From Geminicoccaceae bacterium (GTDB taxonomy: Bacteria > Pseudomonadota > Alphaproteobacteria > Geminicoccales > Geminicoccaceae), in contig JANXAZ010000004.1 of assembly GCA_025062095.1 (NCBI GenBank), forward strand, positions 1 through 64,000: DNA of 64,000 nucleotides. Direction: 5' to 3'. Below the pieces are notes generated by a model. That model saw only the letters and a list, made by a program, of their open reading frames with translations, did not search any database and was not told where the DNA came from. Below, one piece after another: positions 44,787 to 53,546 of this stretch (positions are counted from its first letter, which is position 1; the number at the start of each line of letters is the position of its first letter). A program made the position numbers and the translations under genes.

Positions 44787-45710
44787 GTGCTCGGGGACAC
44801 GGGACCGGGCATCGGGCTCAACACGCTGGTCGTGGCCAGCGGCGCCGGCCTTCTCGGAGCCGGGGGCGGCGTTCTCGGGACCTTTCTCCTCTACCGTCGG
44901 CGGGTCATGCTCGCCGATGCCGCCGGTCACGCGACCCTGCCGGGCGTGGTTCTGGCTTTTCTCGTCGGCCTCGCACTATTCGGCGAGGGGCGCGTTCCGG
45001 TGCTGTTGTTTTCGGGCGCTGTTCTGAGCGCGGCATCGGCCGGTCTTCTCGTCGAGACGTATCTGCGGACCCGCAGGCTTCCCGAAGACGCCGCCACGGC
45101 CTCGGTTCTCGCCACGTTTTACGGAGCCGGGCTCGTGTTGTTGGATTACGTCCAGGCTCTGCCGGTGGGCGGACAAGCGGGGCTCGAGCGCCTTCTGCTC
45201 GGTTCGGCCGCGAGCATGCTGCGCGCGGAAGCCGAACTCCTGGCCGCGGGCGCCTTCGTTCTGCTCGTTGTTCTCGCGCTTTCGGCCAAAGAATTCCGGC
45301 TTCTGTGCTTCGATCCCGGCTTCGCCGACGCGCACGGCTGGTCGTCGCGCCGTCTCGACCTGCTGCTCACGGGGCTGCTTTTGGTCCAGATCGCGCTCGC
45401 GTTGCCGATCGTCGGTCTCGTGCTCGCGCTCGCCCTCGTCGCCACGCCTCCGGTGATCGCACGGCTGTGGGTCGACCGGCTGAGCCACATGCTCGGCCTC
45501 GCCGCTCTGGTGGGCGGTTTCGGGGCCTGCGCGGGCGTGTTCCTGTCGGCGCTGCTGCCGCGGTTGCCCACGGGGGCCACGGTCGTGCTGGTCTTGGCCG
45601 CTCTGCTCGCGGCGAGCCTGGGCACCGCACCGCGGCGCGGATGGTGGGCCGTGGCGCTGCGGCGGCGCGCACTGCGCCGGCGTTCCGCCTCGGTCGGCGG
45701 AAAGCGGTGA
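44787..45710 (+). CDS. Manganese-type ABC transporter permease, first subunit
   Basis: A 307-residue ABC-3 family permease with about eight hydrophobic segments. YRRRVMLADAAGHATLPGVVLAFL and LSAKEFRLLCFDPGFADAHGW (coupling helix region) are family marks. The GTG at 44787 is 6 nt after the ATPase. It and the next gene are paralogous permeases that likely form a heterodimer, as in systems with two distinct permeases (MntC/MntD, SitC/SitD). Confidence 0.88.
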   Translation: MLGDTGPGIGLNTLVVASGAGLLGAGGGVLGTFLLYRRRVMLADAAGHATLPGVVLAFLVGLALFGEGRVPVLLFSGAVLSAASAGLLVETYLRTRRLPEDAATASVLATFYGAGLVLLDYVQALPVGGQAGLERLLLGSAASMLRAEAELLAAGAFVLLVVLALSAKEFRLLCFDPGFADAHGWSSRRLDLLLTGLLLVQIALALPIVGLVLALALVATPPVIARLWVDRLSHMLGLAALVGGFGACAGVFLSALLPRLPTGATVVLVLAALLAASLGTAPRRGWWAVALRRRALRRRSASVGGKR

Positions 45711-45720
45711 CGGCTCTGTC

Positions 45721-46653
45721 GTGATCGATCCGAGCGATTTCCTCGAGGTCGATGCCCCGGTCCTTCTGAGCGGTTCTCTCGCTGCGCTCGCCTGTGGCCT
45801 GCTCGGCAATTTCCTCGTGCTCCAACGGCGCGCCCTCGTCGTCGATGCGGTCGGTCACGCCGTGCTGCCCGGGATCGTGGTCGGTTTTCTCGTGACCGGA
45901 ACCACGAGCGAAGCAGCGATGTTCGCGGGCGCGCTCGCGGCGTCCGTGCTCGCGGTGGCGATGATCGAGTTTCTCCAACGCGCGGTGCGGATCGAGCCGG
46001 GAGCGGCGATCGCCGTCGTCCTCACGAGCCTGTTCGCTCTCGGTGTCGTGGTGTTGGAGCGAAGCGATGCGCGCTCGATCCATCTCGACGTCCAGCACGC
46101 GCTCATGGGCTCGCTCGAAACGGTCGTCTGGCTCGGAGCCGAGGACTGGTCGGCGATTTTCGACCCGGAGCGTCTGTTGCGACTTCCGAGCATGCTCGTC
46201 CGGCTGCTCGTCGTCACCGTCGTGGTCGTAACGGTGTTGTTCGCGCTCGCCAAAGAGTTCACGATGGTCGTCTTCGATCCGGCTCACGCCCGGAGCCTCG
46301 GCATCCCGGTGCGTTTCTTGTCGCTGTTGTTTTTGCTTCTCTGCGCGGTCACGGCCGTAGCCTCGTTCCAGGCCGTGGGCGCCATTCTCACCGTTGCGAT
46401 GTTCGTGTGCCCGGCCGCGACCGCGCGGATGTTCACCGATCGCCTGCGCGTACAGATCGCGCTCTCCGCCCTCGTGGCTCTGCTTGCCGGTGCCTCGGGG
46501 TACGCTCTGGCCGCTTGGGCGCCGCTCCTGTGCGGCTTCGAGCGTGGCTTCGGGGCGGCCGGAGGCATCGCGCTCGCAGCCGGTATTCTGCAGACCCTGG
46601 CGGTCGTCTTCGCGCCACGCTACGGGATCCTCGTTCGCCGAGAGCGGGTCTGA
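45721..46653 (+). CDS. Manganese-type ABC transporter permease, second subunit
   Basis: A 310-residue ABC-3 family permease (about eight hydrophobic segments) with LQRRALVVDAVGHAVLPGIVVGFLVT and FALAKEFTMVVFDPAHARSLGIP, the counterpart of the preceding permease. GTG 45721 is 10 nt after it. The arrangement binding protein, ATPase, two permeases, MntR is a complete regulated importer. Confidence 0.88.
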   Translation: MIDPSDFLEVDAPVLLSGSLAALACGLLGNFLVLQRRALVVDAVGHAVLPGIVVGFLVTGTTSEAAMFAGALAASVLAVAMIEFLQRAVRIEPGAAIAVVLTSLFALGVVVLERSDARSIHLDVQHALMGSLETVVWLGAEDWSAIFDPERLLRLPSMLVRLLVVTVVVVTVLFALAKEFTMVVFDPAHARSLGIPVRFLSLLFLLLCAVTAVASFQAVGAILTVAMFVCPAATARMFTDRLRVQIALSALVALLAGASGYALAAWAPLLCGFERGFGAAGGIALAAGILQTLAVVFAPRYGILVRRERV

Positions 46654-46669
46654 GAAGGGGACCGAACGC

Positions 46670-47110
46670 GTGGAGGAGCGGCGTCGCGACCCGCGGGCGC
46701 GGGCCGCGAGCTTCGATCGGGCTCGCGCGGATCACCGCCACGAGCGCACCGAAGACTACGTCGAATTGATCGCGGAGCTCACCGAGGCGACCGGCGAGGC
46801 GCGTGCGATCGACCTCGCGCGCCGGCTCGGTGTGCGACCCGCGACCGTTGCGGCCGCGATCGCCCGGCTGCAGCGCGAGGGCTACGTCCGAGCCGAGCCC
46901 TATCGGGCGATCTTTCTCACCGACCGCGGTCGCACGCTCGCCGAGTTCTGTCGTCGCCGCCACCGCGTCGTCTTGGCTTTCCTGGAGGCACTGGGTGTCG
47001 ATCGCGAGACCGCGGCTCACGATGCCGAAGGCATCGAGCACCACGTGAGCGAGACCACGCTCGCCGCGCTCGAACGCTGGCTCGAGCGTTTCGGGCCGGG
47101 CTCGGGATGA
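46670..47110 (+). CDS. mntR: Manganese-responsive regulator MntR (DtxR family)
   Basis: A 146-residue DtxR-family repressor, read from GTG 46670 (AGAAGGGG 8 nt upstream). The N-terminal helix-turn-helix RTEDYVELIAELTEATGEARAIDLARRLGVRPATVAAAIARLQREGYV (shown in part) and YRAIFLTDRGRTLAEFCRRRHRVVLAFL with C-terminal DAEGIEHHVSETTLAAL (metal-binding Glu/His) match alphaproteobacterial MntR. It would repress the importer when Mn2+ is high. It is the last gene of the mnt run. Confidence 0.92.
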   Translation: MEERRRDPRARAASFDRARADHRHERTEDYVELIAELTEATGEARAIDLARRLGVRPATVAAAIARLQREGYVRAEPYRAIFLTDRGRTLAEFCRRRHRVVLAFLEALGVDRETAAHDAEGIEHHVSETTLAALERWLERFGPGSG

Positions 47111-47242
47111 GGCCGATGGAATCGCGATCGTGGCTTGCGGCTCTGGGCGGGCGAGAGGGCTTGCGCCATAGTCTCAACGGGGTCTTCACCGAAAAGGGCT
47201 ACGCTCGTGGCGGGACCGATGATCGCGAGCGAGGGCGGGCGA

Positions 47243-48604
47243 ATGCGAGCGAGTCGATTGGATCAGCTCTGGTCGTCGATCGCCGATGCCGGCCGCGAAT
47301 TCGTGCGTCGCCGGCTCGGCTCCCGCCGAAGGCCGATCGGTGTCCTCTGCCGAGACCTGCTCTCGGTGCGCGGCGAGGCCTCGACCCTCGCACTCGCGCG
47401 CGAGGTGCTCGAGGCGTGGCGCGCGATGAGCGAAGCCGAGCGGCGAGAATTTTTTCTCCTTCTGGCCCGAGAGTTCGGGCCGGACATCGACGCGGTCAAG
47501 CGCGCGGCCGAGGCCTATGCCGCCGCCCCGGGTCCGCGCACCCTCGCCGAGCTGCGAAGGGTGAGCGAATCGCCTCGGCTGGAGCTCTTCCGTCGGCTCA
47601 ACACCGCGCCGGGGGGGCCGCGTACGATCGTCGAGATGCGGGCGTTGTTGCTGCGCTGGATCGCTTCCGCGCCCGAGCTCGCCGAGCTCGACGCCGATCT
47701 CCACCATCTGCTCGCTTCTTGGTTCAACCCCGGCTTTCTCACATTGACGCGTATCGATTGGGGCAGCCCCGCGTCGCTTCTCGAAAAACTCAAGAATTAC
47801 GAGAAAGTGCATCAGCTCCGTGCTCTCGAAGATTTCAAGCGGAGATTGGCAAAAGATCGACGCTGCTTCGCGTTTTTTCATCCCGTGCTGCCCGACGAGC
47901 CGCTGATTTTCGTTCAGATCGCGCTCACGAGCGGTCTCGCCGATCGCATCCAGCCGTTGATCGATCCGAGCGAGCCCGTGGCCTCGCCCGCCGATGCCGA
48001 TACCGCGATCTTCTATTCGATCAGCAACTGCCAGGAGGGCCTCAGAGGTGTGACCCTCGGCAATTTCCTCATCAAACTCGTGGTCGCGACGCTGCAATCG
48101 GAACTGCCCCATATCGCGACCTTCGCGACTCTCTCCCCGGTGCCGGGGTTCGCGCGCTGGCTCGAGCAGACGATCGCCGAAAATCGCCTGCGTCTTTCCG
48201 AATCCGAGCGAGGGCTGCTCGAGCGATTGGCCGATCCGGATTGGCACGAGGACCCGGCGACCGCGGAGGCTCTGCGTCCGCTGCTCACGGCACTGTGCGC
48301 TTGGTATCTCGTGCGCGCGCGTCGCAACGGTCGTCCGATCGATCCGGTGGCACGCTTCCATTTGGGAAACGGCGCGCGGCTCGAGCGGGTCAACTGGCTC
48401 GCCGACCTTTCGCGCAAGGGGCTCGCCGAGTCTTACGGGATCATGGTGAACTACGCCTACGATCCGAGCCGGATCGAGCAGAACCACGAGCTCTACGTCG
48501 AAGGCGAGGTGGTCCACGCCCGCGCGGTCGAGAAGCTCGTCACCGCGGCCGCGCGGCTCGTCGAACCCGTGTTCCTGCCCGTCTCGGCCCAAACGATATC
48601 GTGA
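47243..48604 (+). CDS. Malonyl-CoA decarboxylase
   Basis: A 453-residue malonyl-CoA decarboxylase (MCD), which decarboxylates malonyl-CoA to acetyl-CoA. The N-terminal helical oligomerisation domain is followed by the GNAT-fold catalytic domain with RLNTAPGGPRTIVEMRALLL, FHPVLPDEPLIFVQIALT, and VARFHLGNGARLERVNWLAD (active-site His and Asn), plus catalytic Ser/His in the middle. ATG 47243 has GAGGGCGGG upstream; ATG 47219 and the longer frame from 47135 are alternatives. Adjacent to no malonate genes, so the source of substrate is unknown. Confidence 0.9.
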   Translation: MRASRLDQLWSSIADAGREFVRRRLGSRRRPIGVLCRDLLSVRGEASTLALAREVLEAWRAMSEAERREFFLLLAREFGPDIDAVKRAAEAYAAAPGPRTLAELRRVSESPRLELFRRLNTAPGGPRTIVEMRALLLRWIASAPELAELDADLHHLLASWFNPGFLTLTRIDWGSPASLLEKLKNYEKVHQLRALEDFKRRLAKDRRCFAFFHPVLPDEPLIFVQIALTSGLADRIQPLIDPSEPVASPADADTAIFYSISNCQEGLRGVTLGNFLIKLVVATLQSELPHIATFATLSPVPGFARWLEQTIAENRLRLSESERGLLERLADPDWHEDPATAEALRPLLTALCAWYLVRARRNGRPIDPVARFHLGNGARLERVNWLADLSRKGLAESYGIMVNYAYDPSRIEQNHELYVEGEVVHARAVEKLVTAAARLVEPVFLPVSAQTIS

Positions 48605-48625
48605 TCACGCGACGAGGTGATCACG
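48600..48625. repeat. 9-bp inverted repeat at the malonyl-CoA decarboxylase stop
   Basis: CGTGATCAC (48600-48608) and GTGATCACG (48617-48625) form a perfect inverted repeat with an 8-nt spacer; the core GTGATCAC is itself a palindrome. The gene stop (TGA 48602-48604) lies inside. No T tract follows, so it is not a standard terminator. Confidence 0.5.
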
Positions 48626-48674
48626 TGCGACGCGCACTCGCTTTCGTACGCTTCGTCATCGGTAAAGGAGGAAA

Positions 48675-48751
48675 TGGTCGGAGCGGCGGGATTTGAACCC
48701 ACGACCCCCAGCGCCCCATGCTGGTGCGCTACCAGGCTGCGCCACGCTCCG
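48675..48751 (-). tRNA. tRNA-Pro (anticodon GGG)
   Basis: On the minus strand this 77-nt gene folds as a cloverleaf: acceptor CGGAGCG with CGCTCCG, D arm GGCGCAGCCTGGTAGCGC, anticodon stem-loop with loop ATGGGGC (GGG), T arm GTGGGTTCAAATCCCGC, discriminator A, and CCA encoded. It closes the merR-ihfA-fabH-plsX neighbourhood on the left. Confidence 0.95.
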
Positions 48752-48774
48752 ACCGGCGGTGAGCCGTGCCCAGC

Positions 48775-48803
48775 ACTATAGATGGCCCTTCTTGCGCCGG
48801 CAA
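48775..48803 (-). promoter_or_regulatory. Promoter of tRNA-Pro
   Basis: On the minus strand TTGCCG (48803-48798) and TATAGT (48780-48775) are 17 bp apart, with the -10 ending 23 nt upstream of the tRNA. This is a good housekeeping promoter match; TATAGT is striking against the GC background. Confidence 0.65.
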
Positions 48804-48818
48804 TCGAGCCCGCGCCGA

Positions 48819-49268
48819 TCACGTCAGCGCACGCTGCAGCAGCGCCCGCAAGGAGTCGAGCTCGTCGCGGATCGCGAGGAGGCGGCTGCGCGCCTCGCCG
48901 CCGAGCTGCAGCGCCGCGGAGGTTCGCGCAGGAGAAGACCGCTCGCCTTCGCCGCGCCCGCCGCGCGCACCGGAGTGGATCGACCGCAGCGCCTTCTGTG
49001 CGCCCTTGATCGTATACCCTTCTTCGTAAAGAAGGCGGCGAATCGTGCGGAGGATCTCGACGTCTTCGGGTCGGTAGTAGCGTCGGCCACCGCCGCGCTT
49101 GAGGGGGCGGAGCAGGGAAAAGCGGGTCTCCCAAAAGCGCAGCACGTGCGGAGGGACCCCGAGCTCGGCGGCGACCTCGCTGATCGTCCGGAACGCTCCG
49201 GGCGCTTTGGCGGGGCGCTCGTCGCCGTGCGCGGCGGGGTTCTCGGCCTCGGTCGGAGATCCGCTCAT
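48819..49268 (-). CDS. MerR-family transcriptional regulator
   Basis: A 149-residue protein with an N-terminal disordered stretch (~25 residues), the MerR winged helix at residues ~27-95 ([25 protein letters not shown] then [14 protein letters not shown]), and a C-terminal coiled coil ([16 protein letters not shown]). The effector domain has no metal-binding Cys. ATG 49268 overlaps the ihfA stop (ATGA). The ihfA-merR pair is conserved in alphaproteobacteria; target genes are unknown. Confidence 0.88.
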   Translation of the reverse strand: MSGSPTEAENPAAHGDERPAKAPGAFRTISEVAAELGVPPHVLRFWETRFSLLRPLKRGGGRRYYRPEDVEILRTIRRLLYEEGYTIKGAQKALRSIHSGARGGRGEGERSSPARTSAALQLGGEARSRLLAIRDELDSLRALLQRALT

Positions 49269-49576
49269 CGGCTTCGGCCCGAGCCGCCCGCGTTGATGCG
49301 CTCTTTGAGGACTTGCGAAGGTCGGAACACGAGCACCCGTCGCGGCGGAATCGGGACTTCTTGACCGGTCTTGGGGTTGCGACCCACGCGCGGGCCTTTG
49401 GTCCGCACGACGAAGGTTCCGAAGGCCGAGATCTTGACCGTGCCTTCTTTGAGAAGCGACTCGACGATTTCGTTCAAGACCGCTTCGACCAGCGCCGCCG
49501 ATTCGCTGCGAGAAAGCCCGACTTGTTGATAGACCGCCTCGGCGAGCTGCGCGCGCGTCACGGTTCGCCCGGCCAC
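49265..49576 (-). CDS. ihfA: Integration host factor subunit alpha
   Basis: A 103-residue nucleoid DNA-bending protein of the HU/IHF family. [20 protein letters not shown] and [32 protein letters not shown] are family marks, with the beta-arm Pro used in DNA intercalation (RNPKTGQE). The start is a GTG at 49576 with GGGAGGGA upstream. IHF-alpha acts with HimD/IhfB, not in this window. It sits between fabH and merR. Confidence 0.93.
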   Translation of the reverse strand: MAGRTVTRAQLAEAVYQQVGLSRSESAALVEAVLNEIVESLLKEGTVKISAFGTFVVRTKGPRVGRNPKTGQEVPIPPRRVLVFRPSQVLKERINAGGSGRSR

Positions 49577-49602
49577 CGGCGTCCCTCCCCACCCTCATCG
49601 AA

Positions 49603-49631
49603 ACGCTAGATGGCGCAAAGGGTTCCGTCAA
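49603..49631 (-). promoter_or_regulatory. Possible internal promoter of ihfA
   Basis: In the 64-nt gap between fabH and ihfA, TTGACG (49631-49626) and TAGCGT (49608-49603) are 17 bp apart on the minus strand, followed by the GGGAGGGA ribosome site. The -10 is only a partial match. Confidence 0.4.
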
Positions 49632-49640
49632 CGCCCCGGC

Positions 49641-50624
49641 TCAGAAACGGAGAAGAGCGGAGCCCCAGGCGAAGCCCCCGCCGAGCGCGTTGAGGGCGAC
49701 GAGCTGTCCGCGCGTCAGACGCCCCTCCTCGAGAGCCGTGGCGAGCGCGAGGGGGATCGAAGCCGCCGAGGTGTTGGCGTGACGATCCACGGTCACGACC
49801 ACGCGTTGCGGATCGAGGCCGAGCCGCCGACCCACCGCCTCGATGATGCGGAGGTTCGCTTGATGCGGCACGAGCAAATCGAGGTCGCCGGCAGCGAAGC
49901 CGGTATCCGCGAGAAGGGCTTCGACCGACTCGGCCAGCCGCACCACCGCGTGTCGGAACACCTCGCGGCCGTTCATCCGCAGGTGGCCCGTCGTGCGCGT
50001 GGCGGAGGGCCCCCCGTCGACGTAGAGATCGCCGTAATGCCGACCGTCCGCCCACAGACGCGTGGCGAGAACGCCGCGATCGTCGAGCCTGCCCGCGCTC
50101 CGTTCGGCCCGCAGGACCAAGGCCCCGGCCCCGTCACCGAAGAGAACGGCGGTCGTTCGATCGGTCCAATCGAGGATGCGCGAGAAGGTTTCGGCGCCGA
50201 TGACGAGAGCGGTGCGGGCGTGGCCGGCGCGCAGGAAACTGTCGGTGACCGCGACGGCGTAGGCGAAGCCGGCGCACACCGCTTGGACGTCGAAGGCGAT
50301 CCCGATCGGCGCCCCGAGTTTGCGTTGGACGGCGGTGGCGGTCGCCGGAAAGGTGTGGTCGGGCGTGCTCGTGGCGACGACGATGAGCTCGACCGCCGAG
50401 ACCGGAAGGTCGGCGTTCTGCAAGGCTCGCCGAGCGGCCTCGACCGCGAGGTCGGAAGTGAGCTCGTCGTCGGCTGCGACATGGCGTCGCGTGATGCCGG
50501 TGCGTTCGCGGATCCAGGCATCGGAGGTGTCGAGGACGAGGGCGAGCTCCGCGTTGGTGACGATCCGCGCCGGGAGATAGCCGCCGATGCCGGCCACGAG
50601 CGAGCGGAGCACGATCGTTCGCAC
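49641..50624 (-). CDS. fabH: 3-oxoacyl-ACP synthase III (KAS III)
   Basis: A 327-residue FabH that starts fatty-acid elongation by condensing acetyl-CoA with malonyl-ACP. The Cys-His-Asn triad is visible: Cys in [12 protein letters not shown] about residue 112, His in [15 protein letters not shown] about residue 248 and Asn in [13 protein letters not shown] about residue 278. GTG 50624 gives the usual N terminus ([15 protein letters not shown]) and lies 4 nt after the plsX stop. Confidence 0.96.
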   Translation of the reverse strand: MRTIVLRSLVAGIGGYLPARIVTNAELALVLDTSDAWIRERTGITRRHVAADDELTSDLAVEAARRALQNADLPVSAVELIVVATSTPDHTFPATATAVQRKLGAPIGIAFDVQAVCAGFAYAVAVTDSFLRAGHARTALVIGAETFSRILDWTDRTTAVLFGDGAGALVLRAERSAGRLDDRGVLATRLWADGRHYGDLYVDGGPSATRTTGHLRMNGREVFRHAVVRLAESVEALLADTGFAAGDLDLLVPHQANLRIIEAVGRRLGLDPQRVVVTVDRHANTSAASIPLALATALEEGRLTRGQLVALNALGGGFAWGSALLRF

Positions 50625-50628
50625 CCGG

Positions 50629-51672
50629 CTAAGAAGCGGCCGCGCCCTGGACGGGTTCGAGCGCGTGTCGGAACGCGCCCATTTCTTCGGTGATCCGCGC
50701 GTTCGTGTCCTGACGGACGAGGTCGGCCGCGACGCGGATCGCGTTGGAGAAGCCGAGCGCGTCGGTTCCCCCGTGGCTTTTGACGACGACACCGTTCAAA
50801 CCGAGGAACATGGCTCCGTTGTGCCGACGGGGGTCGAACCGCTCGCGCAAGCGCAGAAGCGCCGGGCGTGCCACGAGATAGCCGAGCTTGCCGCGCAAGG
50901 TTCCGGTGAAGGCCTCTTTGAGCGAATCCCGGAACAAGCGCGCCACACCTTCCGCGATCTTGAGCGCGACGTTGCCGGTGAACCCGTCCGTCACGACGAC
51001 GTCCACGGCACCGTCGACGATATCGGTGCCCTCGACGAACCCGCCGAAGCGGATCGGGGGCGGGCTCTGCTTCAACATCGCCGCCGCCCGACGCACGACG
51101 TCGTCTCCTTTGAGATCTTCGGTGCCGACGTTGAGGAGCCCGATGACCGGCGTTTCGCGCCTGAGGAGGGCGCGCGCGAACACCGTCCCCATGACCGCGA
51201 ACTGGACCAAGGTGCCGGCATCGCAGGCCACGTTGGCACCCAGGTCGAGCATCGCCACCGGTCGCGACCGCGACGGGAACACCCCGCAGATCGCCGGACG
51301 GTCGATACCGGGCAAGGTCCGCAAGACGATCTTGGCGATCGCCATGAGCGCGCCGGTGTTGCCGGCCGAAACGGCGGCGGCGACGCGGCCGTCGCGCACT
51401 GCATCGATGGCCAGGCGCATGCTCGAGTTGCGGCCTTGGCGCAGGGCCATGGACGGCTTGACCTCGGGTCCGATCGCATCGGGCGTGTGGACGAGCTCGA
51501 CCGCGCGGCGGAGGCTCGGGTGTTTGTCGAGCTCGGGCTTGAGCCTGCCCTCGTCCCCGAAGAGGAGGAACCGGAGCTCGGGGTCGGCCTCGCAAGCCAA
51601 CGCGGCTCCGTCGACGACGATGCCCGGAGCGGCGTCCCCGCCCATTCCGTCGAGAGCGATCCGCAAGCTCAC
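50629..51672 (-). CDS. plsX: Phosphate acyltransferase
   Basis: A 347-residue PlsX, which makes acyl phosphate from acyl-ACP for phospholipid synthesis. [19 protein letters not shown] at residues ~4-22, [29 protein letters not shown], and [13 protein letters not shown] and GFVEGTDI are diagnostic. The start is a GTG at 51672. Unlike many bacteria, no rpmF lies between it and the DUF177 gene. Confidence 0.96.
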   Translation of the reverse strand: MSLRIALDGMGGDAAPGIVVDGAALACEADPELRFLLFGDEGRLKPELDKHPSLRRAVELVHTPDAIGPEVKPSMALRQGRNSSMRLAIDAVRDGRVAAAVSAGNTGALMAIAKIVLRTLPGIDRPAICGVFPSRSRPVAMLDLGANVACDAGTLVQFAVMGTVFARALLRRETPVIGLLNVGTEDLKGDDVVRRAAAMLKQSPPPIRFGGFVEGTDIVDGAVDVVVTDGFTGNVALKIAEGVARLFRDSLKEAFTGTLRGKLGYLVARPALLRLRERFDPRRHNGAMFLGLNGVVVKSHGGTDALGFSNAIRVAADLVRQDTNARITEEMGAFRHALEPVQGAAAS

Positions 51673-51682
51673 CGGAGCGTCC

Positions 51683-52273
51683 TCAGTGTCGACCAGAGGC
51701 GATCGTCGCGCTCTCGCTCGTCGCCGCCGGCTCGTCGCGCGCGGTTTCCTCCCACGCGCGCATCGCGGCGTCCGCCATCGGTCCGCGCGGATAGGGGTCG
51801 AGCGCGAGGGCGAGCTCTTCGGCCACGATCTCGCCGAGATCGAGCACCGTGCCTTCGAGGGGTTCGGGCTCGTCGCGCTCGACGTCGATCACCACTTCGC
51901 CCGTCTGCGGCTCCTTGAGCGGGGTGAAGCGCCGCGTGAACGAGAAGGCGAGCGTCTGCTCGAAGGGCTCGAGGGTCACGACGCAGAGTTGAGTCACCCG
52001 CGCCTCGATGCGGCCGTCCACCTCCAGGATCTGGCCGCCCGGAAGCCACGCGACGCGGCCGCGCGCTTCGAGCTTCCCGATCGATTCGACACGCAGCCGA
52101 CGGGCGAGCGCCTCGCGCTCGGAAGGGCTCGCGACGATGGCGAAGGAGCGTCCGCCGGGAGGGACGCGCATCACCTCGATCGTCCGGCTCAGCTCGCGTT
52201 CGTCTGCCGAAAGCGTCACGGATCCCCGATCCTGCCTCGCCCGAGCGAGGTCCCGAAACTCGAACTCGGTCAC
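51683..52273 (-). CDS. DUF177 (YceD-like) domain protein
   Basis: A 196-residue protein with the DUF177 domain (residues ~40-165: SIGKLEARGRVAWL, VTQLCVVTLEPFEQTL, and the acidic EVVIDVERDEPEPLEG), related to YceD, which is linked to large-subunit or 23S rRNA accumulation. It has one Cys in the position often occupied by two. LGEIVAEELALALDPYPRGP is conserved. The start is a GTG at 52273. It precedes plsX as in many proteobacteria. Confidence 0.88.
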   Translation of the reverse strand: MTEFEFRDLARARQDRGSVTLSADERELSRTIEVMRVPPGGRSFAIVASPSEREALARRLRVESIGKLEARGRVAWLPGGQILEVDGRIEARVTQLCVVTLEPFEQTLAFSFTRRFTPLKEPQTGEVVIDVERDEPEPLEGTVLDLGEIVAEELALALDPYPRGPMADAAMRAWEETARDEPAATSESATIASGRH

Positions 52274-52317
52274 TCGTTGCGCACAACTCGCAAAGCTAAG
52301 TCGGCCTCGCAAGGGGG

Positions 52318-52917
52318 TCAACCGGATTCTCCGGAGAACTCGGGCTTCTCGTCCAATCGACCGGCGAGGAGGGCTGCATCGGCGATCGCCTGCAACCGCG
52401 TGGCCGTGCACGCGACCTCGGCAGCGAACGCGCGGACGAGGTCGTCGGAGGGCTCGGGGACGCCCGGCCACGCGGTCCGCCGCAGAAACGCGCGCAGAGC
52501 CGCCTCGTCGTCGCGATCGAGAATCCGTGCGAGCTCTTCGGCGCGCGCGAGAAGACTGCCGACCATGCGCTTGACGTATCGGCCCACCGAAAGATCCCCG
52601 ATCCCCATTTCGCGCAAATTGCGGTCGAGATCTTCGACGAGCACCTCGAGAAGGCTGCGCGCGAGCTCGGTCCCGGGATCTCCGAGGCTCCGGAGGCGGC
52701 GCAGAACGAGCGCGATCTCGAGGCCCAGCATCTCGAACCGACCGTCCGGCGTGTCCGGAACGCCGAAGTCCGTATAAAGACGTGGCCGACGCGCCCGCGC
52801 GGCCGCGTCAGCGTACAGCCGACGCGCGCGTTCGACGCGAGCCCGTTCCGCTCGCGCTTTCGCGCGCCAGCGTCGCCACCAGCCGCCCGGGCCGCCGCTC
52901 TGGTCGCTCGCGCTCAT
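52318..52917 (-). CDS. Ubiquinol-cytochrome c chaperone family protein
   Basis: A 199-residue protein of the CBP3/UQCC1 (ubiquinol-cytochrome c chaperone) family. RRPRLYTDFGVPDTPDGRFEMLGLEIALVLRRL, partly quoted, and DLDRNLREMGIGDLSVGRYVKRM are the family hallmarks. It probably aids assembly of cytochrome b of complex III. The N-terminal 35 residues are Arg-rich. It faces bamE divergently with a 50-nt spacer and lies 44 nt upstream of the DUF177 gene in the same direction. Confidence 0.9.
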   Translation of the reverse strand: MSASDQSGGPGGWWRRWRAKARAERARVERARRLYADAAARARRPRLYTDFGVPDTPDGRFEMLGLEIALVLRRLRSLGDPGTELARSLLEVLVEDLDRNLREMGIGDLSVGRYVKRMVGSLLARAEELARILDRDDEAALRAFLRRTAWPGVPEPSDDLVRAFAAEVACTATRLQAIADAALLAGRLDEKPEFSGESG

Positions 52918-52967
52918 CGGTGCTAGACCCGCGCCGCCATCGGCTCGGAAGCCCTCGGAGGTGGGGG

Positions 52968-53444
52968 ATGGTTGTGCGTTTTCCGCGCGCTCTCGCCGGT
53001 GCGTCGCTCGCCCTGGCGATCTCCGCGTGTACGCCGACCGTGATCAACCATGGCTATCGGCTCGACACCGCCAGGCTCGATGCGATCCGACCGGGAGTGA
53101 CCAGTCGCGAGGAAGTCCGGCGCTTGCTCGGATCGCCATCGACGGTGGCCACGCTCGATGACAAGACTTGGTACTACGTGGCGCAACGTAAAGAGCGGGC
53201 GAACTTCTACCAGGAGAAGCTCGTCGACCAGGAAGTGGTCGCGATCGTCTTCGACGAGAGGGGCCTCGTCGCTCGGGTCGAGGTCAACGGATTGCACGAC
53301 GCTCAGCCGATCGAACCCGTCGCCGATACGACACCGACGCGCGGGAACGAGTTGACTCTCTGGGAACAAATCGTCGGCAACATCGGCCGTTTCAATACGC
53401 CCACCGATCCTCTCCTGCGCCGACGGGGACCGGGGCCTTACTGA
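52968..53444 (+). CDS. bamE: Outer membrane protein assembly factor BamE
   Basis: A 158-residue lipoprotein. The signal peptide ends in the lipobox LAISAC (Cys about residue 21). The SmpA/OmlA domain is seen in LDAIRPGVTSREEVRRLLGSP and ATLDDKTWYYVAQRKER. BamE is part of the outer-membrane beta-barrel assembly machine. ATG 52968 follows GGAGGTGG. It is divergent from the chaperone gene. Confidence 0.92.
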   Translation: MVVRFPRALAGASLALAISACTPTVINHGYRLDTARLDAIRPGVTSREEVRRLLGSPSTVATLDDKTWYYVAQRKERANFYQEKLVDQEVVAIVFDERGLVARVEVNGLHDAQPIEPVADTTPTRGNELTLWEQIVGNIGRFNTPTDPLLRRRGPGPY

Positions 53445-53497
53445 GACACAGCCGCGGGCGGCACCGCGCGTGGGCACCACGCGTTCAGATGCAGAAA

Positions 53498-53529
53498 GCG
53501 AGGGCCGCGGCGTCGACCGCGGCCCTCGC
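53498..53529 (-). terminator. Intrinsic terminator of hppA
   Basis: A perfect 13-bp GC-rich stem (GCGAGGGCCGCGG/CCGCGGCCCTCGC, 53498-53510 with 53517-53529) with a 6-nt loop is followed on the minus strand by TTTCT. It begins 17 nt past the hppA stop. The symmetric stem could also act weakly on bamE transcripts from the other side, which lack a T tract. Confidence 0.75.
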
Positions 53530-53546
53530 GATCCGCTCCGGCTCGC

